Source: Bradyrhizobium sp. AZCC 1610
GTDB lineage: Bacteria > Pseudomonadota > Alphaproteobacteria > Rhizobiales > Xanthobacteraceae
Direction of reading: 5' to 3'
Assembly (NCBI RefSeq): GCF_036924515.1
Contig: NZ_JAZHRR010000001.1
Coordinates: 2,823,001-2,887,000 of the forward strand
DNA length: 64,000 nucleotides
A model generated the notes under the pieces. The model worked only from the letters and a program-made list of their open reading frames with translations, searched no databases and was not told where the DNA came from. The stretch's first letter is position 1. The number at the start of each line of letters is the position of its first letter. This document shows, piece by piece, positions 15,014-24,406 of this stretch. A program made the translations under genes and the position numbers.

Positions 15014-16234
15014 CTAAACCGGCCTGTCGGGGTGCCAGCCAAGCACCGCCAGCATCACGAAGAACCCGATGACATAGGCCAAAGCCACGGGCCATCCCTG
15101 GCTGACCCAGCGGCCGACGGATTTGGCTTCCGGATACATGTTCGACAGTGCAACCCCCGCCGACGAGCCGAACCAGGTCATCGATCCGCCGAAGCCGACC
15201 GCATAGGCCAGATAACCCCAGTCGTAGCCGCCCTGTTTCAGTGCAAGCGCGGTGAGGGGAATATTGTCGAACACGGCGGAGACGAAGCCGAGGCCAAGCG
15301 CGGTCGGCCACGAAGCGGCGGGTAGTTTCTCGACTGGCATCAGCGAGGCTGCGGTGACCAATGCCAGAAGAAAGGTCGTGCCTTTGAAGGTTTCCGGCAT
15401 CACCTTCCAGTCCGGCGCGCGCAATGCGGCGGTCAGAAGAATGGCCGCCCAGACGGCGATGCCTAGAACGGGGATTGTATCGAGAAGGGCCGGAAACTTG
15501 AGGTTTGCGCCGATGTTCGCGGCCAGCGCGGCGACGAGAATGGCGGCGACGATGAACACCCGCGTCGGGTCGATCTTCAGACCTTTCGACGCATCCTTCT
15601 GGATCGGCGAGTAGCGCTGTTGCTGGATGGAGGCGGGCACGGCAAAGATCAGCATGGCGACGATCGCCGCGATATAGGCCTCCACCACGGCAAGCGGGCT
15701 GACGCCGGCGATCCACATCATGGTGGTGGTGGTGTCACCGACGACGCTGCCGGCTCCGCCGGCATTCGAGGCCGCAACGATCGCCGCGAGATAGCCGATG
15801 TGAACCTTGCCCTGGAACACGTGCCGCGCAACGGTGCCGCCGATCAGGGCGGCGGCGATATTGTCGAGGAAGCTCGACAGCACGAACACCAGGACGAGCA
15901 GCACGACGCCGCCCTTCCAGTCGTCCGGCAACAACGCCGGCATCTCATCCGGAATCCGGCTCTCCTCGAAATGCCGGGACAGCAGCGCAAACCCCATAAG
16001 GAGCAGGAACAGATTGCCGAGCGTGACCCACTCATGCGCCATATGATGGCCGAGGCCGGCGAGGCCCGTGCCGTATTTGAACCCGGTGAAGATCAGCTTG
16101 TAGACCACGATCGTGGCGAGCCCGGTCAGCGCGACGGGGAGCGTGTGATGATGAAACAGCGCGATGCCGAGCAGCGTCAGCGCAAACAGGATGAAGTCGA
16201 CGGGTATCCCGAATACAAGGATGGGTTCGATCAC
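15014..16234 (-). CDS. NhaD-type/SLC13-like ion transporter
   Basis: A 406-residue inner-membrane protein with about 11-12 helices. The two inverted repeats each carry the family signature: FLDNIAAALIGGTVARHVF and FVSAVFDNIPLTALALKQGG, plus GGAGSVVGDTTTTMMW and GGSMTWFGSSAGVALSN in the re-entrant loops. These features belong to the ion-transporter superfamily that includes NhaD Na+/H+ antiporters and CitM/ArsB. A sodium:proton antiporter is the most likely role; citrate or another anion cannot be excluded. Confidence 0.82.
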   Translation of the reverse strand: MIEPILVFGIPVDFILFALTLLGIALFHHHTLPVALTGLATIVVYKLIFTGFKYGTGLAGLGHHMAHEWVTLGNLFLLLMGFALLSRHFEESRIPDEMPALLPDDWKGGVVLLVLVFVLSSFLDNIAAALIGGTVARHVFQGKVHIGYLAAIVAASNAGGAGSVVGDTTTTMMWIAGVSPLAVVEAYIAAIVAMLIFAVPASIQQQRYSPIQKDASKGLKIDPTRVFIVAAILVAALAANIGANLKFPALLDTIPVLGIAVWAAILLTAALRAPDWKVMPETFKGTTFLLALVTAASLMPVEKLPAASWPTALGLGFVSAVFDNIPLTALALKQGGYDWGYLAYAVGFGGSMTWFGSSAGVALSNMYPEAKSVGRWVSQGWPVALAYVIGFFVMLAVLGWHPDRPV

Positions 16235-16294
16235 AACGGCCTCGGATAAGCGCGAGAGAAATTCACCGGTTCAGGTCGCAATCGGCAATGTGCA

Positions 16295-17242
16295 TTATTT
16301 CAGCGTCTTGAGCCAATCGGCGATTTCGCTGACCGCGATGTTGGCCTGCTGCAAGAGCTTGCCCATGGTGAAGAAGCCGTGGAACTGGCCGGGGAAGTGC
16401 CGATAGGTCATGGGCACGCCGGCTTCCTTGAGCCGTGCGGCATATTCGGCGCCCTCGTCGCGCAGCGGATCGGCGCCCGCGGTCAGCACATAGGCCGGCG
16501 GTAAGCCTGCGAGCGTTTTCGCGCGCGCAGGCGAGGCCTTCCAATGGTCGATGTCCGCAGCGCCGTTGAGATAATGGTTGCAGAACCATTTGACCCCGGA
16601 GTGCGTCAGCAAGATGCTGGTCTCCGGTTCGCTGTGCGAGGGATGGCTCATCGCAAAGTCGGTGGCGGGGTAGATCAGTACCTGGCCGGCGAGTTTCGGG
16701 CCGTCGCCGTCGCGCGCGGCCAGTGCCACCACGGCGGCAAGATTGCCGCCGGCGCTGTCGCCACCGACCAGCAAGTGCCCGGCGTCGATGCCGAGCTGGC
16801 TAGCGTTGGCGGCAACCCACTTGGTCGCGGTGATGGCGTCGTCGGCAGCGGCGGGGAATTTGTGCTCAGGCGCGAGGCGGTAATCGACGGAGATGACGAT
16901 CAGCTCGCCCTCATGGGCCAGCTTCTGGCAGGCCACTTCATGGGTATCGAGATCGCCGATCACCCAGCCGCCGCCGTGAAAGAACACCAGGCACGGCGCA
17001 AGGCCGTTGTTCTTGCGCAGCGTCTTCGGGGTGTAGATGCGCGCTGCAATCGCGCCGTGCGGCGCGGGGATCGACAGCGGCTTGTTCGATTCAAGCGCCG
17101 GCGGCTCGGGGTTACTGACGACGCGGGCGTTGCGGTAATACTCGCGGGCTTCCGGTGCGGTCAGCGTCTCGTAGGCGGGACGGCCCGCTTCCTGGAAAGC
17201 CTTGTAGACGGCGGCGGCATCGGGATCGAGCGTGACTGGCAT
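16295..17242 (-). CDS. Alpha/beta hydrolase, HSL-family esterase
   Basis: A 315-residue enzyme with the hormone-sensitive-lipase family motifs: oxyanion loop FFHGGGWVIGDLDTHE, nucleophile elbow GGDSAGGNLAAVVAL, acid in TAGADPLRDEGAEYA and catalytic His in HFPGQFHGF. It should hydrolyse short-chain carboxylic esters. There is no signal peptide, so it is cytoplasmic. It lies 32 bases downstream of an SDR dehydrogenase in the same direction and is probably co-transcribed, a pairing seen in clusters that degrade cyclic ketones or esters; no monooxygenase is adjacent here. Confidence 0.9.
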   Translation of the reverse strand: MPVTLDPDAAAVYKAFQEAGRPAYETLTAPEAREYYRNARVVSNPEPPALESNKPLSIPAPHGAIAARIYTPKTLRKNNGLAPCLVFFHGGGWVIGDLDTHEVACQKLAHEGELIVISVDYRLAPEHKFPAAADDAITATKWVAANASQLGIDAGHLLVGGDSAGGNLAAVVALAARDGDGPKLAGQVLIYPATDFAMSHPSHSEPETSILLTHSGVKWFCNHYLNGAADIDHWKASPARAKTLAGLPPAYVLTAGADPLRDEGAEYAARLKEAGVPMTYRHFPGQFHGFFTMGKLLQQANIAVSEIADWLKTLK

Positions 17243-17274
17243 GGTGGCGAAGACCTTGTGCGTTGATTGAAAGC

Positions 17275-18054
17275 TCAGGCGGCGGTACGGCCGCCGTCCA
17301 CGGCATAGGCGGAGCCCGAAACGTAGCTCGCCTCGTCGGAGGCGAGGAACGCCACGATGGAGGCGACTTCGGACGCCTGTCCGAGCCGCCGTGCCGGAAT
17401 CCGGTCGACGATCTTCTCGGTCGGCGGCGGCTCATTGCCGGGATTGCGGCCCTGCAGGATCGTGCTCAGCATCCGGCTGTCGATCAGGCCGGGGCAGACG
17501 CAATTGACCCGCACGCCGGTGCCGGTGCATTCCCAGGCCGCGCTCTTGGTGAGACCGATCACCGCGTGCTTGCTGGCGCTGTAGACGGCGATCATCGGCG
17601 ATCCGATCAGGCCGGCGATGGAGGCGGTGTTGATGATGCTGCCCTTGTTCTGCTTCAGCATCACCGGCAGCACGTGCTTCATGCCGAGAAAGACGCCGAC
17701 CACGTTGACGTCGAGCACGCGCCGAAAACTCTCCAGCGAATATTCCGTGATCGGCTTGATGTCGCCCTCGATGCCGGCGTTGTTGTAGAAAGCGTCGATC
17801 GCGCCGAACCTGTCGACCGTGGCGCGGACATAGTCCGCGACTTCGTCCTCCCGGGTAACGTCCGCCGTCACCGCGAGCGCTTCGGCGGAGGCGGGCAGGT
17901 CCTCGATGGCGGCCGCAAGATCCTGCTCCCTGCGGTCGACAGCGACGATACGGGCGCCGCGTTCGGCCAGGAGGCGGATGGTCGCGGTTCCGATCACGCC
18001 AGCCGCGCCGGTCACGACGGCAACCCGGCCATCGAGGCGAATTCGATCGGGCAT
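17275..18054 (-). CDS. SDR-family NAD(P)-dependent oxidoreductase
   Basis: A 259-residue classical short-chain dehydrogenase: cofactor motif VVTGAAGVIGTAT, Asp after the second strand (IVAVDRR) favouring NAD+, FYNNAGIEG, catalytic Ser in INTASIAGLIG and YSASKHAVIGLTK with Tyr and Lys, then CVCPGLIDSRM. The C-terminal substrate loop (QGRNPGNEPPPTEKI) is long. The substrate is unknown. It is the first gene of the SDR-esterase pair. A cluster of GATCATGG motifs lies in the region upstream. Confidence 0.92.
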   Translation of the reverse strand: MPDRIRLDGRVAVVTGAAGVIGTATIRLLAERGARIVAVDRREQDLAAAIEDLPASAEALAVTADVTREDEVADYVRATVDRFGAIDAFYNNAGIEGDIKPITEYSLESFRRVLDVNVVGVFLGMKHVLPVMLKQNKGSIINTASIAGLIGSPMIAVYSASKHAVIGLTKSAAWECTGTGVRVNCVCPGLIDSRMLSTILQGRNPGNEPPPTEKIVDRIPARRLGQASEVASIVAFLASDEASYVSGSAYAVDGGRTAA

Positions 18055-18169
18055 ATCCTGGGGTTTCCTCTCGCTCTTCCGGTTATCCCGGATTTTGGTG
18101 GTTTTCGCGCCTGGCGGGGCGCCTCGCGCGAACGGAAGCGACTATTTCATCTGAAACGCGGCATGACTA

Positions 18170-18239
18170 GATCATGGGGCCATGATCGAGATCATGGCGC
18201 GACTATCGAAAGCGGTTTCCGCCTTTCCGGGCCATGATC
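18170..18239. promoter_or_regulatory. Cluster of GATCATGG / CCATGATC motifs
   Basis: GATCATGG-GG-CCATGATC (18170-18187) is a perfect inverted repeat. A further GATCATGG follows at 18190-18197 and a CCATGATC at 18232-18239, four copies of one octamer in 70 bases. They lie in the 311-base gap between the divergent SDR gene and DUF2155 gene. An operator for the SDR-esterase pair is plausible, but no regulator gene is adjacent. Confidence 0.5.
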
Positions 18240-18365
18240 GAGTGCGGCGGGAAGGGGGCAGGCCGCCCTTTCCGCGCCGTATTCGCCGTGTTAACCGGGT
18301 GGGACGCGAGCGGCGGATAAGTCTGTACTATGTCGCGAGCCCGATTCGCCTGTAAAAGCCGCGAG

Positions 18366-19355
18366 ATGCTTCGAACCATTGCCCTGACCGGTCTTGCGGC
18401 GTTGATCGCCGCCACCACGACCTCGCTTGTGCCGCCGGCACAGGCGCAGATCGGCAATATCTTTTCCGATCCGCCGCTGCGGCCACCGGGCGCCATTCCC
18501 CGGGGTAATCAGCAGCAGCAACAATTTCCCGACGACGATGAGGAAGTGCCGGAACTGCCGCGCGGCCGCCTGTTGCCGACCCCGAACCGTCCGCCGCCGG
18601 GGCAGGGCGCTCCGCCGCCAGGAAGCTTCCAGTCGCAGCCGCTGGCGCCGCCGCCGGGAACGACCGTCGCTCCCCAGGGCACCCAGCCGGGCGTCGCGGT
18701 TCAGCCGCCGCAGCCGGGCCAGCCGGGCGTCGCCAACGCGCCGCCGGGCCAGCGCCAACCGCCGGCCAAGGGCGTGCCGCAATCGCCGGCGACCCTGCAG
18801 CCGGGCGACGAGGTCGTGTCCGAACCGCCGGCCACCAAGATCACCAACAAGAAGGCGAGCTTTTCCGGCCTCGACAAGATCACCGGCCGCATCATCAATT
18901 TCGAAGAGGATATCGGCGAGACCGTGCAGTTCGGCGCGCTGCGCGTGAAGACTAGTGCCTGCTACACGCGGCCATCGACGGAAGCTGCCAACACGGACGC
19001 CTTTGTCGAGGTCGACGAGATCACGCTGCAGGGCGAAGTGAAGCGGATCTTCTCGGGCTGGATGTACGCGGCGAGCCCTGGCCTGCATGGCGTCGAGCAT
19101 CCGGTCTACGATATCTGGCTGACCGACTGCAAAGGCCCCGACCAGACCATCGTCAGCGCTCAGCCTGATCCGCCGAAGGGGGCCGCACCGCCGGCCGCAA
19201 AGCGTCCGCCGCAGCCGAAGCAGGCGGCGCCGCGCCCGCCGGGACCGCCGCCGCAACCGCAATTCCAGCAGCAGCCACAACCGCAACAGGCTCCACCGCC
19301 GCCTCCGCCGCAGCAGCGGCCGGGTGGACTGTTCGGCGGATTGTTCGGGAATTAA
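18366..19355 (+). CDS. DUF2155 domain-containing secreted protein
   Basis: About 329 residues with a signal peptide (MLRTIALTGLAALIAATTTS, cleavage near AQAQ). A Pro/Gln-rich linker follows to ~residue 135, then the DUF2155 domain (KASFSGLDKITGRIINFEED, ETVQFGALRVKTSACYTRPS, FVEVDEITLQGEVKRIFSGW, HPVYDIWLTDCKG) with two cysteines likely to form a disulfide, then a Pro/Gln-rich tail ending GGLFGGLFGN. ATG 18366 is chosen over 18330 because it places the signal peptide at the N-terminus. The domain is confined largely to Alphaproteobacteria and has no known function. It is part of the conserved NDUFA12-DUF2155-aat neighbourhood. Confidence 0.88.
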   Translation: MLRTIALTGLAALIAATTTSLVPPAQAQIGNIFSDPPLRPPGAIPRGNQQQQQFPDDDEEVPELPRGRLLPTPNRPPPGQGAPPPGSFQSQPLAPPPGTTVAPQGTQPGVAVQPPQPGQPGVANAPPGQRQPPAKGVPQSPATLQPGDEVVSEPPATKITNKKASFSGLDKITGRIINFEEDIGETVQFGALRVKTSACYTRPSTEAANTDAFVEVDEITLQGEVKRIFSGWMYAASPGLHGVEHPVYDIWLTDCKGPDQTIVSAQPDPPKGAAPPAAKRPPQPKQAAPRPPGPPPQPQFQQQPQPQQAPPPPPPQQRPGGLFGGLFGN

Positions 19356-19575
19356 GGCGTCCGCGCCTCCGCATCGGCATCTTGTCTGTCCCAATACCTA
19401 AGGCGGCGTGGACAAATTCAAACCTGCACGACTATCCGCTATCGGAAAGGCCTTGCTGTGGGCTGAATGGCTGAAAAGTTGGGGGAGCGGACGTTGATCC
19501 CGACTGCGCAAGCTGGATGTTTTGCTAACGGAATTTGCTGACGCCAGACTCGTAGATTCAAGGAATGCCGATCCC

Positions 19576-20220
19576 ATGGGTGCAAATCTGACCATCTGGA
19601 CCTATGATTGGGTGCCCGAGGGGCCGCGCGGGTTCGTCCGTGATTTGCGTTTGCGTTGGGGCGCGGAAGAAGCGGGGCTTAGTTACGACGTTGACACAGT
19701 TCCTTTCGAGGATCGGCCAATAAGCCACCTTGATCGGCAGCCGTTCGGGCAAGTGCCTTTTCTTACGGATGGCGAGATCACGATCTTTGAGAGTGGCGCG
19801 TGCTTGCTACACTTGGCACGCAAGAGCGATATTCTGATGCCAAGCAACGCGAGCGGCGAGGCTGAAACGCTCCAATGGGTAGTCGCCGCGCTCAACTCGA
19901 TCGAGATGGTCACCGTTCCCTGGTGGTTCCTCCGGCTCTCGGGGGATCGTGAAAATGGCCTGTCTGGCTGGCTGGATAGCCGGCTTGCGCACATGGAAGC
20001 CATATTGAGCGAACGCGAATGGCTTGTGGAAGACCGGTTCACCGCTGCCGATCTCATTATGGCGGATGTGCTGCGCGTTCCTGAAATTCGCGCTCGTGGC
20101 GACCGCCCTGCGACCGAGACCTATATTCAGCGTCTTGTTGCTCGAACCGCTTTCAAAAAGGCGCACGCCGATCAATTGGCGCATTTCGCGGCGGCCGATG
20201 AAAGCCGGGTAAGGCGCTGA
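19576..20220 (+). CDS. Glutathione S-transferase family protein
   Basis: A 214-residue protein with a thioredoxin-like N-terminal domain (LTIWTYDWVPEGPRGFVRDL, QPFGQVPFLTDGEITIFESG with the cis-Pro of the glutathione site) and an all-helical C-terminal domain including FTAADLIMADVLRV, the usual N-capping motif. ATG 19576 gives the standard start; the frame runs to 19522. The catalytic Ser/Cys position near WVPEGPRG is unusual, so activity is uncertain. Codon use is less GC-rich than neighbouring genes, consistent with later acquisition between DUF2155 and aat. Confidence 0.85.
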   Translation: MGANLTIWTYDWVPEGPRGFVRDLRLRWGAEEAGLSYDVDTVPFEDRPISHLDRQPFGQVPFLTDGEITIFESGACLLHLARKSDILMPSNASGEAETLQWVVAALNSIEMVTVPWWFLRLSGDRENGLSGWLDSRLAHMEAILSEREWLVEDRFTAADLIMADVLRVPEIRARGDRPATETYIQRLVARTAFKKAHADQLAHFAAADESRVRR

Positions 20221-20259
20221 CCGCTCCGGTTCCGGTCGCCGAAGAAGGTGTCCGCAATG

Positions 20260-21225
20260 TTAGTATCCGCCGTGTAGCTTCCACCTGCCGCCGGCAGCGC
20301 GCCTTAGGGTGAAGTCGCCGATGCGGATGTGCGTTGCGAGGAAATCGATGAAGCTGCGCACGCGCGCCGGCAGCGGTCCGGCGTGGCCGACGTAGATGGC
20401 ATGGATGTCTTCGCGGTCGCCGGGATTGTAGTTCTGCAGCACCGGAACCAGGCGCCCGGCCTCGATGTCCGGACCGACGTGGAATAGAGCCAGGCGTGCG
20501 CAGCCAACGCCGCCGAGCGCGAGCCGGCGGACCGCTTCGCCATCGCTGGCGCGTGCTGCCGGCGGCGGCAGCACCTCCTCGATTCGCTCGCCGCGACGGA
20601 ACGGCCAGCCGCGAATGCTACGCGGAAAAGTCCAGCCAATGCCGCGATGGCTGGCGAGTTCAGCTGGCGTCTTCGGCTCGCCGAAACGGGCAAGATAGGT
20701 CGGCGCGGCCACCACCGCCATGCGGCTGGTCCCGAGCTTACGTGCGACGAGGCGCGAAGCTCCCAGCGGCCCGACGCGAATCGCTACGTCGGCGCGCTCC
20801 TGCATCAGGTCGATGACCGTGTCGGTGAGGACGATGTCGAGCGTGATGTCGGGATGCTCGACGAGAAAGCGCGGCAGCAGCGGCATCACGTGCTGCATGC
20901 CGAAGGGGATGTTGCTGTTCACCATCAGATGGCCGCGCGGCGCGGCGCCGGAGCCGGCCTCGCGCTCGGCCTCCTCGATCTCGCCGAGGATGCGCAACGA
21001 GCGCTGGTAGAAGGCCTGGCCCTCCTCTGTCAGTTGGAGCTTGCGCGTGGTCCGGTTGACGAGCCGCGTGCCGAGCCGGGCTTCCAGGCGGGATACCAGC
21101 TTGCTCACGCCGGATGGGGTCAGGCGAAAGCTTTTTGCCGCGGCGGTGAACCCGCCGAGGTCGACGACGCGGACGAAGACCTCCATCTCGGCGGAACGGT
21201 TGGTGTCGAGCTGGACTGCCGGCAC
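20260..21225 (-). CDS. LysR-family transcriptional regulator
   Basis: A 321-residue LysR regulator: N-terminal winged HTH (MEVFVRVVDLGGFTAAAKSF, RLTPSGVSKLVSRLEARLG, RLVNRTTRKLQLTEEGQAFY) and a periplasmic-binding-like effector domain from ~residue 95 (GHLMVNSNIPFGMQHVMPLL). It resembles the DsdC/YafC-like branch that controls divergent efflux or reductase genes. It is divergent from the MFS transporter gene with 65 bases between, containing a TTGC-N6-GCAA element, so it probably regulates the MFS-aldo/keto reductase pair and itself. Confidence 0.92.
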   Translation of the reverse strand: MPAVQLDTNRSAEMEVFVRVVDLGGFTAAAKSFRLTPSGVSKLVSRLEARLGTRLVNRTTRKLQLTEEGQAFYQRSLRILGEIEEAEREAGSGAAPRGHLMVNSNIPFGMQHVMPLLPRFLVEHPDITLDIVLTDTVIDLMQERADVAIRVGPLGASRLVARKLGTSRMAVVAAPTYLARFGEPKTPAELASHRGIGWTFPRSIRGWPFRRGERIEEVLPPPAARASDGEAVRRLALGGVGCARLALFHVGPDIEAGRLVPVLQNYNPGDREDIHAIYVGHAGPLPARVRSFIDFLATHIRIGDFTLRRAAGGRWKLHGGY

Positions 21226-21253
21226 TCTAATTCTTCCGCCGTCCTTCCGCTAT

Positions 21254-21267
21254 TTGCATTGCAGCAA
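21254..21267. promoter_or_regulatory. Candidate LysR box
   Basis: TTGCATTGCAGCAA is an interrupted inverted repeat (TTGC-N6-GCAA) satisfying the T-N11-A rule for LysR-type binding. It is in the short divergent region between the LysR gene and the MFS gene. Confidence 0.4.
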
Positions 21268-21290
21268 CCCTGTCCTATCCGGAGCGACGC

Positions 21291-22472
21291 ATGCCTGCCG
21301 CCGTCCTTGCGCTGACCGCCGGTGCCTTCGGCATCGGCACCACTGAATTCCTCATCATGGGTCTCTTGCTGCAGGTCGCCGCCGACATGCAGGTCTCGGT
21401 CTCCGCGGCGGGCATGCTGATCTCCGGCTATGCGCTCGGCGTGTTCGTCGGCGCGCCGATCCTGACGCTGGCGACGCGGCGGATGCCGCGCAAGGCGGTG
21501 CTGCTTGCTCTGATGGCGATTTTTGCCTTCGGCAACGCCGCCTGCGCGCTGGCGCCGGACTACGGGCTGTTGATGGCGGCGCGGATCCTCACCTCGCTCG
21601 CCCATGGCACATTCTTCGGTGTCGGCTCGGTGGTGGCTACGAGCCTCGTCGCCGAGGACAAGCGTGCGTCCGCGATTGCCACCATGTTTATTGGGCTGAC
21701 AGCGGCCACTCTGCTCGGCGTTCCTTTCGGCGCGTGGTTCGGCCTGATGCTGGGATGGCGCGCCGCGTTCTGGGCGGTGACCGCGATCGGTGTGATCGCC
21801 TTCGCGGTGCTGGTGGTTCTTGTTCCCGGCCATGTTGGCGGCAATGAGAAAGCCATTTCGCTGCGTGAGGAACTGGCGGTGGTCGGCCGTCCGCAAGTCC
21901 TGCTCGGCCTCGCCATGACCGTGTTCGGTTTTGCCGGCCTGTTCGTGGTCTTTACCTATGTCCAGCCGATCCTGACGCGGCTGACCGGCTTCTCTGAAGC
22001 GGCGGTCTCGCCGATCCTTCTCGTGTTCGGCGTCGGCCTGTCGATCGGCAATGTCGCGGGTGGGCGGCTCGCCGACCGTGGTCTCGGACGCGCCCTGATC
22101 GGCACGCTTGCGGCGCTTGCGCTCGTACTGGTCGCGCTTGCGGCGGTGCTGTCGATCAAAGGCCTCGCCGCGGCGTTTATCTTCCTGCTCGGCGCCGCCG
22201 CTTTTGCCACTGTGGCGCCGCTGCAGCTTCGCGTGCTCGAAGCGGCCGGCACGGAGGGGCGCACGCTCGCCTCCAGCCTCAACATCGCAGCCTTCAATCT
22301 CGGCAATGCGCTCGGCGCCTGGGCCGGCGGGCTAACGATCGATCACGGCCCGGGCCTTGCCGCGCTTCCACTCGTCGCGGCAGCGATCACCGCGGCGGGG
22401 CTCCTGCTGGCGCTATGGAGCTTGCGTCTCGACCAGCCGGTACCTTCCGCTGCGGCGTGCCCGGCGGAATGA
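21291..22472 (+). CDS. MFS transporter (AraJ/DHA1-type exporter)
   Basis: A 393-residue protein with twelve predicted helices. The N-terminal GAFGIGTTEFLIMGLLLQVA and the loop LATRRMPRKAVLL mark the DHA1 AraJ/NepI-like exporters. RILTSLAHGTFFGVGSVVAT and the conserved ATLLGVPFGAWFG motif (motif C, antiporter type) support proton-coupled efflux. The start ATG has GGAGCG upstream. It is followed after 29 bases by an aldo/keto reductase and is divergent from a LysR gene, a typical inducible efflux/detoxification arrangement. The substrate is unknown. Confidence 0.9.
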   Translation: MPAAVLALTAGAFGIGTTEFLIMGLLLQVAADMQVSVSAAGMLISGYALGVFVGAPILTLATRRMPRKAVLLALMAIFAFGNAACALAPDYGLLMAARILTSLAHGTFFGVGSVVATSLVAEDKRASAIATMFIGLTAATLLGVPFGAWFGLMLGWRAAFWAVTAIGVIAFAVLVVLVPGHVGGNEKAISLREELAVVGRPQVLLGLAMTVFGFAGLFVVFTYVQPILTRLTGFSEAAVSPILLVFGVGLSIGNVAGGRLADRGLGRALIGTLAALALVLVALAAVLSIKGLAAAFIFLLGAAAFATVAPLQLRVLEAAGTEGRTLASSLNIAAFNLGNALGAWAGGLTIDHGPGLAALPLVAAAITAAGLLLALWSLRLDQPVPSAAACPAE

Positions 22473-22501
22473 AAGCAAAGCATCAATCAAGAGGGAGCAC
22501 G

Positions 22502-23539
22502 ATGATGGAATATCGCAACCTGGGTGCCTCCGGCTTGAAGGTCCCCGTTATCAGTTTCGGCACTGGCACGTTCGGCGGACAGGGGCCGCTGTTCTCGGCT
22601 TGGGGCCGGAGTGGCGCCGAGGAAGCGAGGGGGCTAGTCGACATCTGCCTCGAAGCCGGCGTCAACCTGTTCGACACCGCCGATGTCTATTCGAACGGCG
22701 CGTCGGAAGCGATTCTCGGTGCCGCGATCAAAGGCCGCCGCGACAGGGTGCTGATCTCTACCAAGATGAGCCTGCCGATGGGTGACGGTCCATTCGACGC
22801 CGGCTCATCCCGGCATCGCCTCATTTTGGCGGTGGACGCCGCCTTGCGGCGGCTCGGGACCGACTACATTGACTTGCTGCAGCTCCACGCCTTCGATGCC
22901 TTCACGCCGATCGAGGAAGTGCTGTCAACGCTTGACGGGCTCGTCCGCGCCGGCAAGTTGCGCTATGTCGGCGTCTCCAATTTCTCGGGCTGGCAGTTGA
23001 TGAAGTCGCTCGCCATTGCCGAGCGTCACGGCTGGCCGCGTTATGTGGCGCACCAGGTCTATTATTCGCTTATCGGCCGCGATTATGAGTGGGAGCTAAT
23101 GCCGCTCGGCCTCGATCAGGGCGTCGGCGCGCTGGTCTGGAGCCCACTGGGCTGGGGGCGTCTCACCGGCAGGATACGACGCGGCCAGCCGCTGCCGGCA
23201 GGCAGCCGCCTGCGCGAGACGGCGCAGTTCGGTCCGCCCGTCGACGAGGAGCGGCTCTATTCCGTCGTCGATGTCCTGGATGCAGTCTCGAACGAGACCG
23301 GTCGCACCGTGCCGCAGGTCGCTATCGCATGGCTGCTCACCCGTCCGGGCGTGTCGTCCGTGATCATCGGAGCGCGCGACGAAGCGCAGCTGCGCGACAA
23401 TCTCGGCGCGGTCGGCTGGTCGTTGACCGCCGAGCAGATCGCGCTCCTGGACCAAGCGAGCGCGGTGATGCCTTGCTATCCCTACTATCCTTATCGTGTC
23501 CAGGAAGGCTTTGCGCGATTGAACCCGCGGCCGGTTTGA
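22502..23539 (+). CDS. Aldo/keto reductase
   Basis: A 345-residue (beta/alpha)8 oxidoreductase: the catalytic Asp and Tyr lie in GVNLFDTADVYSNG, Lys in VLISTKMSLPM and His in DLLQLHAFD (the usual QLH). The NADPH pocket shows VGVSNFSGWQ, SPLGWGRLTG and SVIIGARDEAQLRDNL. It should reduce aldehydes or ketones with NADPH in the cytoplasm. ATG 22502 follows GGGAG; a second ATG is at 22505. It is probably co-transcribed with the MFS exporter upstream. Confidence 0.92.
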   Translation: MMEYRNLGASGLKVPVISFGTGTFGGQGPLFSAWGRSGAEEARGLVDICLEAGVNLFDTADVYSNGASEAILGAAIKGRRDRVLISTKMSLPMGDGPFDAGSSRHRLILAVDAALRRLGTDYIDLLQLHAFDAFTPIEEVLSTLDGLVRAGKLRYVGVSNFSGWQLMKSLAIAERHGWPRYVAHQVYYSLIGRDYEWELMPLGLDQGVGALVWSPLGWGRLTGRIRRGQPLPAGSRLRETAQFGPPVDEERLYSVVDVLDAVSNETGRTVPQVAIAWLLTRPGVSSVIIGARDEAQLRDNLGAVGWSLTAEQIALLDQASAVMPCYPYYPYRVQEGFARLNPRPV

Positions 23540-23591
23540 GCCGATCGGAAGCGGATGCCGCAGCATCTCGGTGTTTTGCAGGACCTACGCA

Positions 23592-24272
23592 TCAATTGCG
23601 TTCGGCGATGATCGCGAGCGCTTCCGCCCCGCTGACCGGCTGGCCGGCGGCCAAATTCAGGAAATCCGCAGGCTCACCCGCGATCGCCTTGTCGAGCAAG
23701 GCGCGATAGCGGCGCCTCGAAATTTCGACCGCGCCGAAGCTGCGCAGATGTTCGGTGACATACTGGGTGTCGAGCAACTCGAACCCGCCCGCGATCAGCC
23801 GCGCCACCAGATGAACCAGCGCCACTTTCGATGCGTCGCGGGTGCGATGGAACATGCTCTCCCCGAAGAAGGCGCGTCCCAGGCTGACGCCGTAGAGGCC
23901 GCCGACGAGGTCGCCGTTCTCCCAGACTTCGACGCTGTGGCAGTGGCCGAGCTCGTGGAGCCCGACATAGAGATCGCGGATACGCTTGTTGATCCAGGTG
24001 TCGTCGCGGCCCGGCTGCGGCGCCGCGCAGCCCGCGATGACCGCCTTGAAGGCGGTATCAACGGTAACGCTGAAGGTGTCCGAGCGCACGGTGCGGGCCA
24101 GCCGCGAGGCGACGCGGAAGCCCTCGAGCGGAATCACGCCGCGCAATTCCGGCTCGACCCAGAACAGCGTCGGATCACCCGCGCTCTCGGCCATCGGGAA
24201 GATGCCGCAGGCATAGGCCCGCAGCAGCACTTCGGGGGTGATTTCGGAAACGGCTGACTCGCGCGAGGTCAT
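23592..24272 (-). CDS. aat: Leucyl/phenylalanyl-tRNA-protein transferase
   Basis: A 226-residue enzyme that adds Leu or Phe from aminoacyl-tRNA to N-terminal Arg/Lys of proteins, creating N-degrons for ClpS/ClpAP. Diagnostic segments are [71 protein letters not shown] followed by [10 protein letters not shown], and [21 protein letters not shown]. Length is normal for the family. In rhizobia I recall it near accBC and DUF2155; here it is separated from them by accessory genes. Confidence 0.95.
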   Translation of the reverse strand: MTSRESAVSEITPEVLLRAYACGIFPMAESAGDPTLFWVEPELRGVIPLEGFRVASRLARTVRSDTFSVTVDTAFKAVIAGCAAPQPGRDDTWINKRIRDLYVGLHELGHCHSVEVWENGDLVGGLYGVSLGRAFFGESMFHRTRDASKVALVHLVARLIAGGFELLDTQYVTEHLRSFGAVEISRRRYRALLDKAIAGEPADFLNLAAGQPVSGAEALAIIAERN

Positions 24273-24406
24273 GGGCTGATGATAGCAGGACCGAGGGGGC
24301 CTATGCTACGTTCCGCAAACAATCAGTGCGCAGCCGTGGCCGCACGATGCGAGACGGATGACGGACGGGCAATTCGTCCGACCGAATTCCGGTAGAAGAG
24401 TGCAGC

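Noticed and set aside
23554..23567. GATGC-CGCA-GCATC as terminator of the aldo/keto reductase gene
   Set aside because: Five-base stem without a T tract; too weak.
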